Positions 1 to 12,200 of a stretch of DNA of 64,000 nt are shown in pieces (position 1 is the first letter of the stretch; every line of letters starts with the position of its first letter). Below the pieces are notes generated by a model. The model was not told the origin of the DNA and ran no database searches. It saw nothing but the letters and a program-made list of their open reading frames with translations. Origin of the DNA: Anolis sagrei. Its lineage: Eukaryota > Chordata > Lepidosauria > Squamata > Anolidae. The stretch covers positions 103,448,366 through 103,512,365 of the forward strand of contig NC_090023.1 of assembly GCF_037176765.1 (NCBI RefSeq). Direction: 5' to 3'. A program made the position numbers and the translations under genes.

Positions 1-81
1 TAACAACTGTATTCAATCTGTTTAGGTTTAAAATGACCCAAGTATCACTGGCTATTATATAATGTCTACTTTGTTTTTAAG

Positions 82-223
82 GAAAGTAGCTCGGGTTTGG
101 ACTCTCAACAGCACTTTAGCACAATTGAATTAAGGGCATCGATTCTCAACACGAGTCGGACACTTTCTGTATCCTCACAAGCCTCTCTGAAATATGCACC
201 TCAATCTTTATCTGAAATTGCAG
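82..223 (+). CDS. NPAS2: NPAS2 coding exon (first visible)
   Basis: Acceptor tttttaag before 82 and donor GTGAGT after 223. It reads [16 protein letters not shown]..., matching the vertebrate NPAS2 stretch SSLEPRQHFNTLD. It enters in phase 0 and leaves one base, completed at 4551. Confidence 0.92.
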
Positions 224-3200
224 GTGAGTTTCTGGTTTCTATGTAAATAATTTGAAATGTGAACTGTGATACATTTAAATATGAACAAGATTTAAATATT
301 ACAGATCAGTTCATATAAAAATAATGAAGAAAAGGTTCTGATAAGGATTTTATGACTAGTGGATAATGTCAAAGGGGCAACCCAAATCCATCTGTCTATC
401 CATCCTGTAGGTACTCAGGATATTTTCCTTTCAACAAGGACAAAATTATCTATCCCTACTTCAGCAAAAGGCTTGGATGGTCAGTTGGTCCTCCTTATGA
501 TTCCTGTTTATCTTTGGGCAGGGAATTAGTCAAAGAAGTTACATTCATCTTTGTTTTCATAATTACTTGTGTCCTCACACATAGTGAATACACAGTAAAT
601 AAATTGTGAAATTATTGTGTCTTCGAGCCAGATCTCTGGCAGTGAGTTTAAAGAGGGGCATCAACCAGAGGTGAAAGAAAATGTATTTTAAGAGGATGCT
701 ATGCTATTGGGCTCCAGCAAAGGATCACCGCCTTGTCGGGGCGCTGGAGCTTGAGCACCTCAATGATGTCATGAGCGAAACCTTGAAGGGCCACCCAAGA
801 CGGGACGGTTGTGGCAGAGAGGTCAGACCAAGCGTGATCCCTGGGGAAGGCAATGGCAAACCACTCCAGTATCCTTGCCAAGAAAACTAAATGGACCAGT
901 ACAACCAGAGATATGTCGGTATGCCATTGGAAGATGGGACTCCCAGGTCGGAAGATGGCCAAAATGCTACTGGGGAGGAGCAGAGGATAAGTTCAACTAG
1001 CCCCAGATGTGATGACGCAGCTAGCTCAAAGCCGAAAGGAAGGCTAGCGGCCGACGGTACTGGAGGTGAACGACGAATCCGATGCTCTAAAGATCAACAC
1101 ACCATAGGAACCTGGAATGTAAGATCTATGAGCCAGGGCAAATTGGATGTTGTTATTGGTGAGATGTCAAGACTAAAGATAGACATTCTGGGGGTCAGCG
1201 AACTGAAATGGACTGGAATGGGCCACTTCACATCAGATGACCACCAGATCTACTACTGTGGACAAGAGGAACATCGAAGAAATGGAGTAGCCTTCATAAT
1301 TAATAAGAAATTCGCTAAAGCCGTGCTTGGATACAACTCAAAAAATGACAGAATGATCTCAATTCGAGTGCAAGGAAAGCCTTTCAACATCACAGTGATC
1401 CAAATATACGCCCTAACCACAGCTGCTGAAGAAGCAGAAGTAGATCAGTTCTATGAGGATCTGCAGGACCTACTGGATAATACACCAAAAAGAGACATTA
1501 TTTTCATTACAGGAGACTGGAATGCCAAGGTGGGAAGTCAAATGACAACTGGGATCACAGGCAAGCATGGTCTGGGAGAACAAAATGAAGCGGGATGAAG
1601 GCTGATAGAATTTTGCCAGGAAAACTCGCTGTGTATAATGAATACTCTCTTCCAACAACCTAAAAGACGGCTTCATACATGGACTTCACCAGATGGTCAA
1701 CACCGAAATCAGATTGACTACATCCTTTGCAGCCAAAGGTGGCAGACATCCATCCAGTCGGTGAAAACAAGACCTGGGGCTGACTGTAGCTCAGATCACG
1801 AACTTCTTATTGCCCGATTTAGAATAAAACTAAAGAGATCAGGGAAAATACACAGACCAGTTAGATATGATCTCACTAACATTCCTAGCGAATATACAGT
1901 GGAAGTGAAGAACAGATTTGAAGGACTAGATTTAGTAAACAGAGTCCCAGAAGAACTATGGACAGAAGTCCGTGACATTGTTCAGGAGGCGGCAACAAAG
2001 TACGTTCCAAAGAAAAAGAAAACCAAGAAGGCAAAATGGTTGTCTGCTGAGACACTGGAAGTAGCCCAAGAAAGGAGGAAAGCAAAAGGAAACAGTGATA
2101 AGGGGAGATATGCCCAGTTAAATGCGCAATTCCAGAGGTTAGCCAGAAGAGATAAGGAACTATTTTTAAATAAGCAATGCATGGAAGTGGAAGAAGACAA
2201 CAGATTAGGAAGGACAAGAGACCTCTTCCAGAAAATTAGAAACATTGGAGGCAAATTTCAGGCAAAAATTGGTATGATAAGAAACAAAGATGGCAGGGAC
2301 CTAACAGAAGCTGAAGAGATCAAGAGACGGTGGCGGGACTATACAGAAGATCTGTATAGGAAGGATAATAATATCGAGGATACTTTTGATGGTGTGGTGA
2401 ATGAATTAGAACCAGACATCCTGAGGAGTGAGGTTGAATGGGCCTTAAGAAGCATTGCTAACAACAAGGCAGCAGGAGACGACGGGATCCCAGCTGAACT
2501 GTTTAAATCTTAAAAGATGATGCTGTCAAGGTGATGCATGCCATATGCCAGCAAATATGGAAAACTCAAGAATGGCCATCAGACTGGAAAAAATCAACTT
2601 ATATCCCCATACCAAAAAAGGGAAATGCGAAAGACTGCTCAAACTTCCGTACAGTGGCCCTTATCTCTCATGCCAGTAAGGTAATGCTCAAGATCCTGCA
2701 AGGAAGACTCCAGCAATACATGGAGCGAGAGTTGCCAGATGTTCAAGCTGGGTTTAGAAAAGGCAGAGGAACGAGAGACCAGATTGCCAATATCCGCTGG
2801 ATAATGGAGAAAGGCAGGGAGTTTCAGAAAAACATCTACTTCTGCTTCATTGACTATTCTAAAGCCTTTGACTGTGTGGATCATAATAAATTGTGGCAAG
2901 TTCTTGGTGGGATGGGCATCCCAAGCCACCTGGTCTCTCTCCTGAGGAACCTGTACAAGGACCCAGTAGCAACAGTCAGAACTGACCACGGAACAACAGA
3001 CTGGTTCAAGATTGGGAAAGGCGTACGGCAAGGCTGCATACTCTCACCCAACCTTTTTAACTTGTATGCAGAACACATCATGCGATGTGCGGGGCTCGAT
3101 GAATGCAAAGCTGGGGTGAAAATTGCTGGAAGAAACATTAACAACCTCAGATATGCAGATGACACCACTCTGATGGCTGAAAGCGAGGAGGAGCTGAGGA

Positions 3201-6200
3201 GCCTTCTAATCAAGGTGAAAGAAGAAAGTGCAAACGCCGGATTGCAGATAAACGTCAAACAAACTAAGATTATGGCAACAAGAATGATTGACAACTGGAA
3301 AATAGAGGGAGAAACTGTGGAGGCCGTGACAGACTTTGTATTTCTAGGTGCAAAGATTACTGCAGATGCAAACTGTGGCCAGGAAATCAGAAGACGCTTA
3401 CTTCTTGGGAGGAGAGCAATGTCCAGTCTCGACAAAATAGTAAAGAGTAGAGACATCAGACTGGCAACAAAGATCCGCCTAGTCAAAGCCATGGTATTCC
3501 CTGTAGTAACCTACGGATGTGAGAGCTGGACCTTAGGGAAGGCTGAGCGAAGGAAGATCGATGCTTTTGAACTGTGGTGCTGGAGGAAAGTTCTGAGAGT
3601 GCCTTGGACTGCGAGAAGATCCAACCAATCCATCCTCCAGGAAATAAAGCCAGACTGCTCACTGGAGGGAAAGATACTAGAGACAAAATTGAAATACTTT
3701 GGCCACATCATGAGGAGACAGGAAAGCCTAGAGAAGACAATTATGCTGGGGAAAGTGGAAGGGAAAAGGAAGAGGGGCCGACCATGGGCAAGATGGATGG
3801 ATGGCATCCTTGAAGTGACTGGACTGACCTTGAGGGAGCTGGGGGCGGTGACGGCCGACAGGGAGCTCTGGCGTGGGCTGGTCCATGAGGTCACGAAGAG
3901 TCGGAGACGACTGAACGAATGAACAACAACAATGCTATTGGGAGAGAGAGAGTACAAACAGAGCTTCGTGTTTGAGTGTGTATGAGAGTGTGTGTGTGTC
4001 GTTCGCACAGCTGGAGACCAAGCTGCTGTTCAATTTTAAAAGTGACTGAAAACGGATGTAGTAAAAGCAGCAAGCTTATAAACTCTCTCGGTACGTGCAA
4101 TTTTCTTCATGGGCATGTTCCGTTTTTGATCCCAGAATATCTTAGAAGCAACATGAGGACATTTGCACAGAAGCATCCAGTGCTCTCGGTTCAGCAGTAA
4201 AGTAGACGTTAGAAGAAAAAAAGCAAATAGTGTGGCCCAGGGAATCCTTTTGAGATGGAATCAGTAATGCATTTGCTCTGTAAGAAATCTGAAAGAGCTG
4301 CAGGCAGGATTAACAAAGGAGATGGGTGGGAGGAAGCAGCCTATGATTCAGACCAGAGAAAATGAATTTCCCTTCCCCTTTCCTCTAATTCTGTTTATTT
4401 TATTTTTTTGGCTTATTTGTGCTGTTTTTCATCCTATCACTGACTTGTTTTGTGGATTTTTCAGTATTTTAATGTATATTTATAACAACTTCAACAACAC
4501 TGGTTTAAATTGTGGTCATAAATATTGCCAATTTAATTAATTTCCTGTAGCCACAACAACAAAGCTCATCCCCGAATCGCCTTCTTTGCAAAGAACATCC
4601 ACTGTAGAGCAGGATTTATTAATACAGAGGTCTAACCAGCCTTCCAGAGATCCAGTTCAGGTAAGGAACTGTGTGAACAGAAACTAGACATACTTCGTCA
4701 CATTAGAGAATAAATCCACTTAAAATTCGGTTTCTGCCTCCTGCAGAATTCCAGGGTTTGTAGTTTAGTGAGGCTGTTAAAGGCTCCTCCCTAAACTACA
4801 AACCCCAGAATTTTGCAAGTCTACAAAAGGAGGGAAGAACATTCAAATTGCCCCTCCATGGTTCTATCGTTAGTGGGAAGTGATAGCATAGCAGGCTACA
4901 GTTCAGGGTCTTAATAATGCTAAGTATTTGTATGTGTCTAACCCCTGGCAGCACAGTGGGTTCAACCACTGAGCTGCTGAATTTGCTTACCAAAAGGTTG
5001 GCGTTTATAATCCTGGAGTGGGGTGAATTCCTGCTGTTAGCCCCACCTTCTGCCAATCTAGCAGTTTGAAAACATGCAATTGTGAATAGATCAATAGGTA
5101 CCACTCTGACGGGAAGGTAAAGGTGCTCCATGCCGTCATAGATGACCTTGGAGGCATCTATGGACAATGCTGGTTCTTCAGCTTATAAATGGAGATGAGC
5201 ACCAACCCCCAGAGTCAGACATAACTAGACTTAATGTCAGGAGAAACCTTTACCTTTACTTTACCATGGTGTGGACTAAATTTAAAATAGTGATTTAACA
5301 ATTAAATTATATTCTTCCAGTCAGTGTCATTTCATTTTGGAGGTGCATGGGAGCAACATAATTTGCTGTATCCAATTTCAAATAAAAACCAAGTCTTCCA
5401 AGAAGTTTTAACTTTGAGAAAATGGATTCTATCAACTCAACATGAGGTTCATTTATCCAGTGATGCAGTCCTTTCATTGTTCTCTCATGGATAAAAATAA
5501 ATGTTCTAAGAGGGTGATTTAAAAGACAAAATGCATTTCTGATTGGAGGATTCTAATTATTATTTTATAATAATGAAAACAAAGGAAAAACTTTCTACTT
5601 TAAGAACTGGCATTCTAGGGAAGAGGCTTGCATTATCTAACAAATGGGAATGGTTCCATGGTGGCCTCAGGAGAAAGGCATGTATAGTAAAGTGTACCAA
5701 TTTATGTTATTTTGCACACTTGTTATCTAGGACAGCTTATATAATAACAGCTACTATACCTAGCAGTAAAATAACATAGCTCTTTATTTTATTATTTAAG
5801 CTCTGTGCTCAGTTTAGCATGTTCCAAAACATCAAGGACCAGCTTGAGCATCGGACTCGACAACTCCAAGCCAACATTCAGTGGCAGCAGGAAGAACTGC
5901 AGAAAATCCAGGAACAGCTGTGCATGGTACAGGACTCCAACATGCAGGTCAGCAGGAGAAACTCCAAATAACACCTTTTCCCAGATGGGTTTGTTATGTT
6001 CCAGTGAGGTGAAATCCCACAGCAGAAATAGATTTCTATGCACAGAACACCTTAATGCTCATGATCTGCTGGATTAGGGTGTGGAGCTCCCTCTTTGCAA
6101 CAACTTCACTTACATATTCATTATATTAAGGCAGGGGTATCAAACTCATTTTCATTGAGAGCCACATCAGTATTATGATTGTCTTCAAAGGGCCATTGAA

Positions 6201-9200
6201 TCCATGGATGGAACATCTGTGGATACGGAGGGACCACTATAACCTTTTACATAGTTATCAGTACCCTTTAGTTTTTACCCAATTTGGGTCCCCAGATATT
6301 CTTGAACTCCCATCACTTCTAATTATCTGCCATGCTGACTGGGGATAATGGTAAATGCAACACAGCAGCACTTGTGGCTCTGAAGTTGGGGAAATGTTAT
6401 AGACTTCTTAAAGTCAGACATCATATGCACAAGCCTTGTATATAAATTCAAACCCCACTATCTTGACTAAACAGAAGAAACTGCAGCCTTGCAGATGTGA
6501 CTGTATCACAATTTCCTCAGCTCTAGTATTGATGTCTGATAGTGTAGAATACAGAAGTTGGAGTCCAGCATCTGGAGGGCCACAAATTTGGCCTGCAAGT
6601 CTTGAACTTGGCACATTTGCTTAAATGGGCATATTTAGGAGTGGCCTTGTAGTCTATGCAGTGAAATAGAGTAAAATCCCAAATCTGCAAAAGTTGTGGA
6701 ATCTGTGAACCTCTGCTTTAAAGCCGTACATCACTACTCTGGGTTTTCCCTGCAACAACTGCCTCTATCCCTAACTGGCCTAACTTCTTATTGCAGAACT
6801 TAACTGTGGTGGAGTAACCAACACTGTAAAAAAATTGGAGGGCAGGACATCGAAAGAGTTGTCAAATGACAAAAAAGGGGTTTGGAGGCAATTATTATTT
6901 GGAGCCCCCGGTGGCGCAGTGGGTTAAACTGCTGAGCTGTTAAACTTGTTGACCGAAAGGTCACAGGTTCGAATCCAGGGAGCAGCGTGAGCTTCCGCTG
7001 TTAGACCCAGCTTCTGCCAACCTAGCAGTTCGAAAACATGCAAATGTGAGTAACTCAATAGGTTACTCTGGCGGGAAGGCAACGGCGCTCCATGCAGTCA
7101 TGCCAGCCACATGACCTTGGAGGTGTCTATGGACAATGCCGGCTCTTTGGCTTAGAAATGGAGATGAGTACCAACCCCCAGAGTCGGACACGACTGGACT
7201 TAATGTCAGGGGAAAACCTTTATCTTTACCTAGGCAATTATAAAAATATTTTACAACTATTTAATAGTCATATGAATATCAGTAACAAAATTTAAAATGT
7301 CTGCAAAAATGTTTTTATCTGATGCCTGGAAAATGATGTTTATGCCAAGTAGACTTTTTTGAAAGGGGCAGCCCATAACTTGGGTGCTTCTGTATAGGAA
7401 GACTGCCACAAAAGGTCCCACTCGGTTGCTAACATCTAGCACATCTCTGATGGAGGAAACACAGATAATGTGACAACCTTAATAGTGCTCATTAAAATGG
7501 GATTGGTGTGAAATTAAATGTTTTTCAGTTGTCCCTTTTTAAAAATGTTTTAATGACAAGCAATTTAAATTAGAGTTGGAAGTGAACAGTAAGCAGTAAA
7601 TATTACCGTCTCACACACATTGCGTTTGTGACACTACTGATGCAGCCACACTTTTCCTCAGGTTATTGAACTATATAACCCTTTCGTGTGTTGTTGTGAA
7701 TTTATTTTTTGTATCTTAATCCATTTGTTAACAGAGTGAGAACTTTTACTGTCTTGATATTATTGCACTGCCTATCATTATATCCAACCAAACAGTTTTA
7801 AGGCTTGAATCCCATCAGGACTAGAAATTTACAGATGGCAATATCCATAAAACAGTAATTTACAGATCAGTTTATTTTTCTGAAAGAAATGTCTTTTAGC
7901 TATAAATTCAGCTTCCTGTCTTTTCTTGTGATATCTTTTTAAAAATAATTGCTGTTGGTGATAACGAGTTTCCTGTTTGATCATCACAGATGGTTCAAAA
8001 TGCCTGTTTTCTAAAGGGCACATACAGAAAAGCTTTTTTCTCATATCTTTTTTAAATATGGTGCTGTCTGTTTCCAGATCTGAGAGCTGTTGTGCTTTCA
8101 TGTTTTTTACTTCTTTTCTGAGAATACTAACAAGACTGCCAATTAGAAGAGATTAGTAATGTGCCTCTCACGTCTTGACACTCTGCAGAAATCGTCCTGA
8201 GGTTTGTGCTGACACATATGTGAGCTTCTGCTTTACTTTTTTGACATATCTACTTAAGAGTTACTTACAATCAGAGAGTTGGGAGAGCTGTGTGTTTTTT
8301 TCCTTTTTCTTTTTAATCTGTGTGTTTGTTTTGCTCTGTTAGAATTGTAATTCAGTGGTTGCTGATGACACGATAAATAAGAGAGTTGGGAGAAGTTCTC
8401 TTTACAACTTCTAGAATCCCTCAGAAATCGAGAAAATCAGACCTCCATCTGTAGAAACGAAAGAGAGGCCCTCGACACTGGAAACACAAACTGGGGATTG
8501 TGGGAGTTGGTTCAACATTTGGAAACCTAGTTGAGGACTGCTAGTCTAGTAAAGTTTGGATTTCGGTTTCCCCAACTCCAAAATCATTATTTATTTATTT
8601 ATTTATTTATTATTATTATTATTATTATATGACATCTATTATTATTTAATGGATGTCATATAATAGGGTGGACAACTGCACCCTTTGAAATGTTGGCCTG
8701 CACTTCTTGCTCATCATTAGCTGTGCTGGTGAGGGCTACTTAGAAGTGTGGTCCAGTAACATCTGTGGAGCACTTGTCCCACATTTTTATATACAAGTTC
8801 TTGACTTTATATTCCCTCCCATAATGGTATTTCCCAGATTGCATAGCTAAGGCCCCTTCCACACTGCCCTTATATACTAGGATCTGATCCCAGATTATCC
8901 ATTTACCCCATATTATCTGGTAGTAGAGACTCATATAATCCACCCTAAACAGATAATCTGGGATCAGATCCTGGGATATAAGGGCAGTGTGGAAGGGGCC
9001 TTAGCTATGCAATCTGGGAAATACGTATCCAACTCATTATGTACATCTAATAATATGTATTAGATATACATAATGAGTTGGATCTAAATAAATTCAGAGT
9101 AGATCCACTGATATCAATGGGACTTAAGTTAGTCATGGAAAAATTTTCCCATTGATTTCCATGGTTCTGCTCCAAGCAGGGCAATTTCTAGTTTAGGGTT

Positions 9201-12200
9201 GTAACTCTTCATTTATTTTATGTTTCTGTTCCAATACAAAGAATTAAAAAAGCTGACCCTCCAATGAGATCATGACAGCTTTTATGCATTTTTAAATTAT
9301 GTGTCACACTTTGGCACGTTTGGTGAAAATTAGTTTCAACAAAAAGACTGATGTTCAAACAACAACGTTTTTCATAATTCACAGTAATTTCACATAAACA
9401 TCCACACTGTTTTTTGGGTGTGTTTTTTTTTTAACTTAACCCATGGCGTTTCTGCACAAATGGAGTTTTGGATAACACACACACACACACACACACATAC
9501 ACCTCTGTGAAAGCCTAATGACAGTTTATGGGGGTGTTTTAACATTGACACTCATAGGCTGAGAAAACAAATCTTTTGCACACTGGGTTTCCTGCTACAC
9601 CAAAGTGTTTATGTGTGAAACTATGTGCTGTTGCAAAAAAGGCTTGCACTCTTCCACAGTGTGATCATTCAAAAAGCAGGAAAAATGGGCGAGAATGATC
9701 CTGGGTCTTCAAAGCATTGCCTGCAAGGTCACATATGGCCTGCAGCTTGTATTATTCCTGTCCTTATGTAGACTCTATAATTACACATAATTTTCAAGGA
9801 TAGATGAAATATGACTGATGGACTGGAGGCAATTTCTGGCAATGTATTTGATATTGAAATGCATGACTCCTGTTTCCTATAATAAGATGCCCATATTTCA
9901 TCATATCCTGAATATGTAGTTACTCTGGTTTCCATAATAGCTTTATGCTTAGTTTTAGTACAGTTGTATGTGAAAGTATAAATAATTATTGTTTTTTGTT
10001 TGTGCTCCATCCTTAGATCGTCTCTTCTTGTTTAATTGTTGTTGTTTTCTGCTATATTTTCACATTTCTAGATATATTCCTTAATCACATATTTTTTTAA
10101 CACACTGGTGAATTATTTCTAGAAGACGGCATAACCATATAATCTCACCTGGTAAAAAGACGTTGCTTCCCCAGAGAGTGAAGAAGTATAGGGTTATGAT
10201 TAGAGCCTGTATGTTGGAACCAAACTCCCCATTGCTAAGAAAAATATTGATTTAAGCCTCAGTGGCAGCTTTTCCCAGGGAACTGCATAAGAGGAGGGTG
10301 TTTTCAGAGGATACGCAGAATGGTTGAGGATGAGTGCTAAATTTCTCTTTCCTCCTGCAACGCCAGCTTCAATCAGCTCCTCTTTTGGTCGTTTCAGACA
10401 TAGGCTTGTTCATGCAAATATACATCTGGAACTCCACAAAGGATAAGAAGGTGGGGAGGAGGATTTGAAGCAGGAAAATGTGATTATGTCAGAGAGGTAG
10501 AGATAATGACAACCACCCATCATTTCTCTCATTTAATTGCCCAGGCAGTTGCTTTTCCACAAACAAAGTGGCAGCTGCAGTTTAATAGCATGTTTTTATT
10601 TTTTTCCTTCAATTGTTTATGATAATAACAAGTATATGTCAGAGGTCTGGTGAATTAAGAGTCTGGAGAATGAATGTTATGCCTGAATCCATCACTGATC
10701 TGATTTTCTAAATATTGCTACCATTCTTCCCACTGTTAGTTTAAATTTTATATTTTGTATTTGAAGCTCAGGCAACACCTGAACTATTCCTCACTGCATT
10801 TGCCCCAGAATTCACAGAGTAAAAGGTTTTTCATGATTTAGGGTTTTCACTTAGAAACTGAGCAGTAGAAATGTCAATTTTTTAAAGGTAAATATCATTT
10901 TTGCTAGTATTTTACTTTACTTAGGTGATCCCTTGTAGCCCGAGGATGATGGTGCTCCAAGTGTAGTGTCTTGGCGGTGGGTTCTATTCTTGATCCACAT
11001 GTTCTCCCACAGTGAGGACATCGGTTTCCATGTGGAAGGCGGTCCTGGTCAGAGTTGGCTTGACTCATCTTCCTCTTGGCACATTTCTCCCTTTTACCCT
11101 CCATCATGCTTCTTTGAATTCTGCAGCACTGCTGGTCATAGCTGACCTCCAGTTAGAGCACTCAAGAGCAAGGGCTTCCCAGTTCTCATTGTCTATGCCA
11201 CAGGTTTCAGGGTTGGCTTTAAGACCTTCTTTAAATCTCTTTTTCTGTTCACCATTACATTTCCCGTTCTTGAGTTGGTATTATAGTAACTATTTTGGGG
11301 GACGGTGATCGAGCATTTGGACAGCGTAGCCAGGCCAGCGGAGTTGATGGCATAGGAGCATCGCTTCAGTGCTGGTGGTCTTTGCTTCTTCTAGCATATT
11401 GACATTTGTCCATCTGTCTTCCCAAGAGATTTGCAGGATTTTTTTTGGAGGCAACGCTGATGGAATCATTCTAGGAGTTGAGTGTGATGTCTGTAGACAA
11501 TCCACGTTTCACAGGCATATAGCAGGGTTTGGAGGACAATAGTTTTATAAATAAGCACCTTGGTCTCCCTACGGATGTCCTTGTCCTCAAACACTCTGCT
11601 TCAATCGGAAAAATGCTGCACTTGCAGAGCTCAGACGGTGTTGTATTTCAGTGTCAATGTTGATGTTGATTTTCTAACTATGGCTAGCATTTTTCCCACT
11701 GTCAGTTTAAATTTTATATTTTGTATTTGAAGCTCAGGCCACAATTGAACTATTTCTCACTGCATCTGCCCCAGAATTCACAGAGTAAAAGGTTTTTCAT
11801 AATCCAGGATTTCCACTTAGAAACTGAGCAGTAGAAATGTCAAGCATTCTTGGGTAAATGTCATTTTTACTAGTCCCAGATACAGGTTAAGTGATTGTGT
11901 GGGAAAAGCCCTGCCTGACTTCATTCATTTTGCTTTAACATTACAGGGTTTTTTTTAGTTTCGATAAGCCCGAAACAGTTCAGGCTCAGACTTCTTGAGG
12001 GACTGCATCTCCTCCTACGAGCCCTCAGATCACCAGGAGGGGCCCTTCTCCTGGTCCCATCCCCGCCACAAGTGCAATTGGGGGGAATGGGAGTGAGGGC
12101 CTTCTTGGTGGTGGCCCCGTAGTTCTGGAGCTCCCATCCTAGAGAAGTGCAATCGGTCCCCTGCTTATTGGCCTTTCATTTGCAAATTAAAACCTTTTTG

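Larger units (their letters stand above)
712..3931 (+). mobile_element. Full-length BovB (RTE clade) LINE in an NPAS2 intron
   Basis: A 3.2-kb non-LTR retrotransposon, sense to NPAS2. The endonuclease shows [25 protein letters not shown] and [11 protein letters not shown]. The reverse transcriptase shows [31 protein letters not shown] and [10 protein letters not shown], followed by the RTE C-terminus ([22 protein letters not shown]) up to LNE and a stop at 3922. The 3' end is a short AAC-type tail. An 11-bp duplication ATGCTATTGGG flanks it exactly (701-711 and 3932-3942), so both ends are original. Only two lesions are seen in the long reading frame: TGA at about 1597, likely a CpG decay of CGA, and a one-base loss near 2508. 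BovB is known to have moved horizontally among squamates, ruminants and ticks. Confidence 0.95.

Noticed and set aside
6936-6990. tRNA gene-like B box
   Set aside because: It belongs to the SINE head; the sequence cannot form a complete cloverleaf and is repeated in the other SINE copies.
8838-9010. Precursor microRNA candidate at the long foldback
   Set aside because: The hairpin is explained by a repeated MITE with flanking inversion. The arms are too long and too perfect for a typical microRNA, and there is no expression evidence.
11012-11308. A + strand open frame of 98 codons
   Set aside because: Antisense of the LINE fragment at 10904-11640; no recognisable protein features.
10702-11882. 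Direct repeats flanking reverse-transcriptase-related sequence, as if they were LTRs
   Set aside because: The repeats lack TG...CA ends and there is no primer-binding or polypurine site. The inner sequence is the C-terminus of a LINE in reverse orientation.
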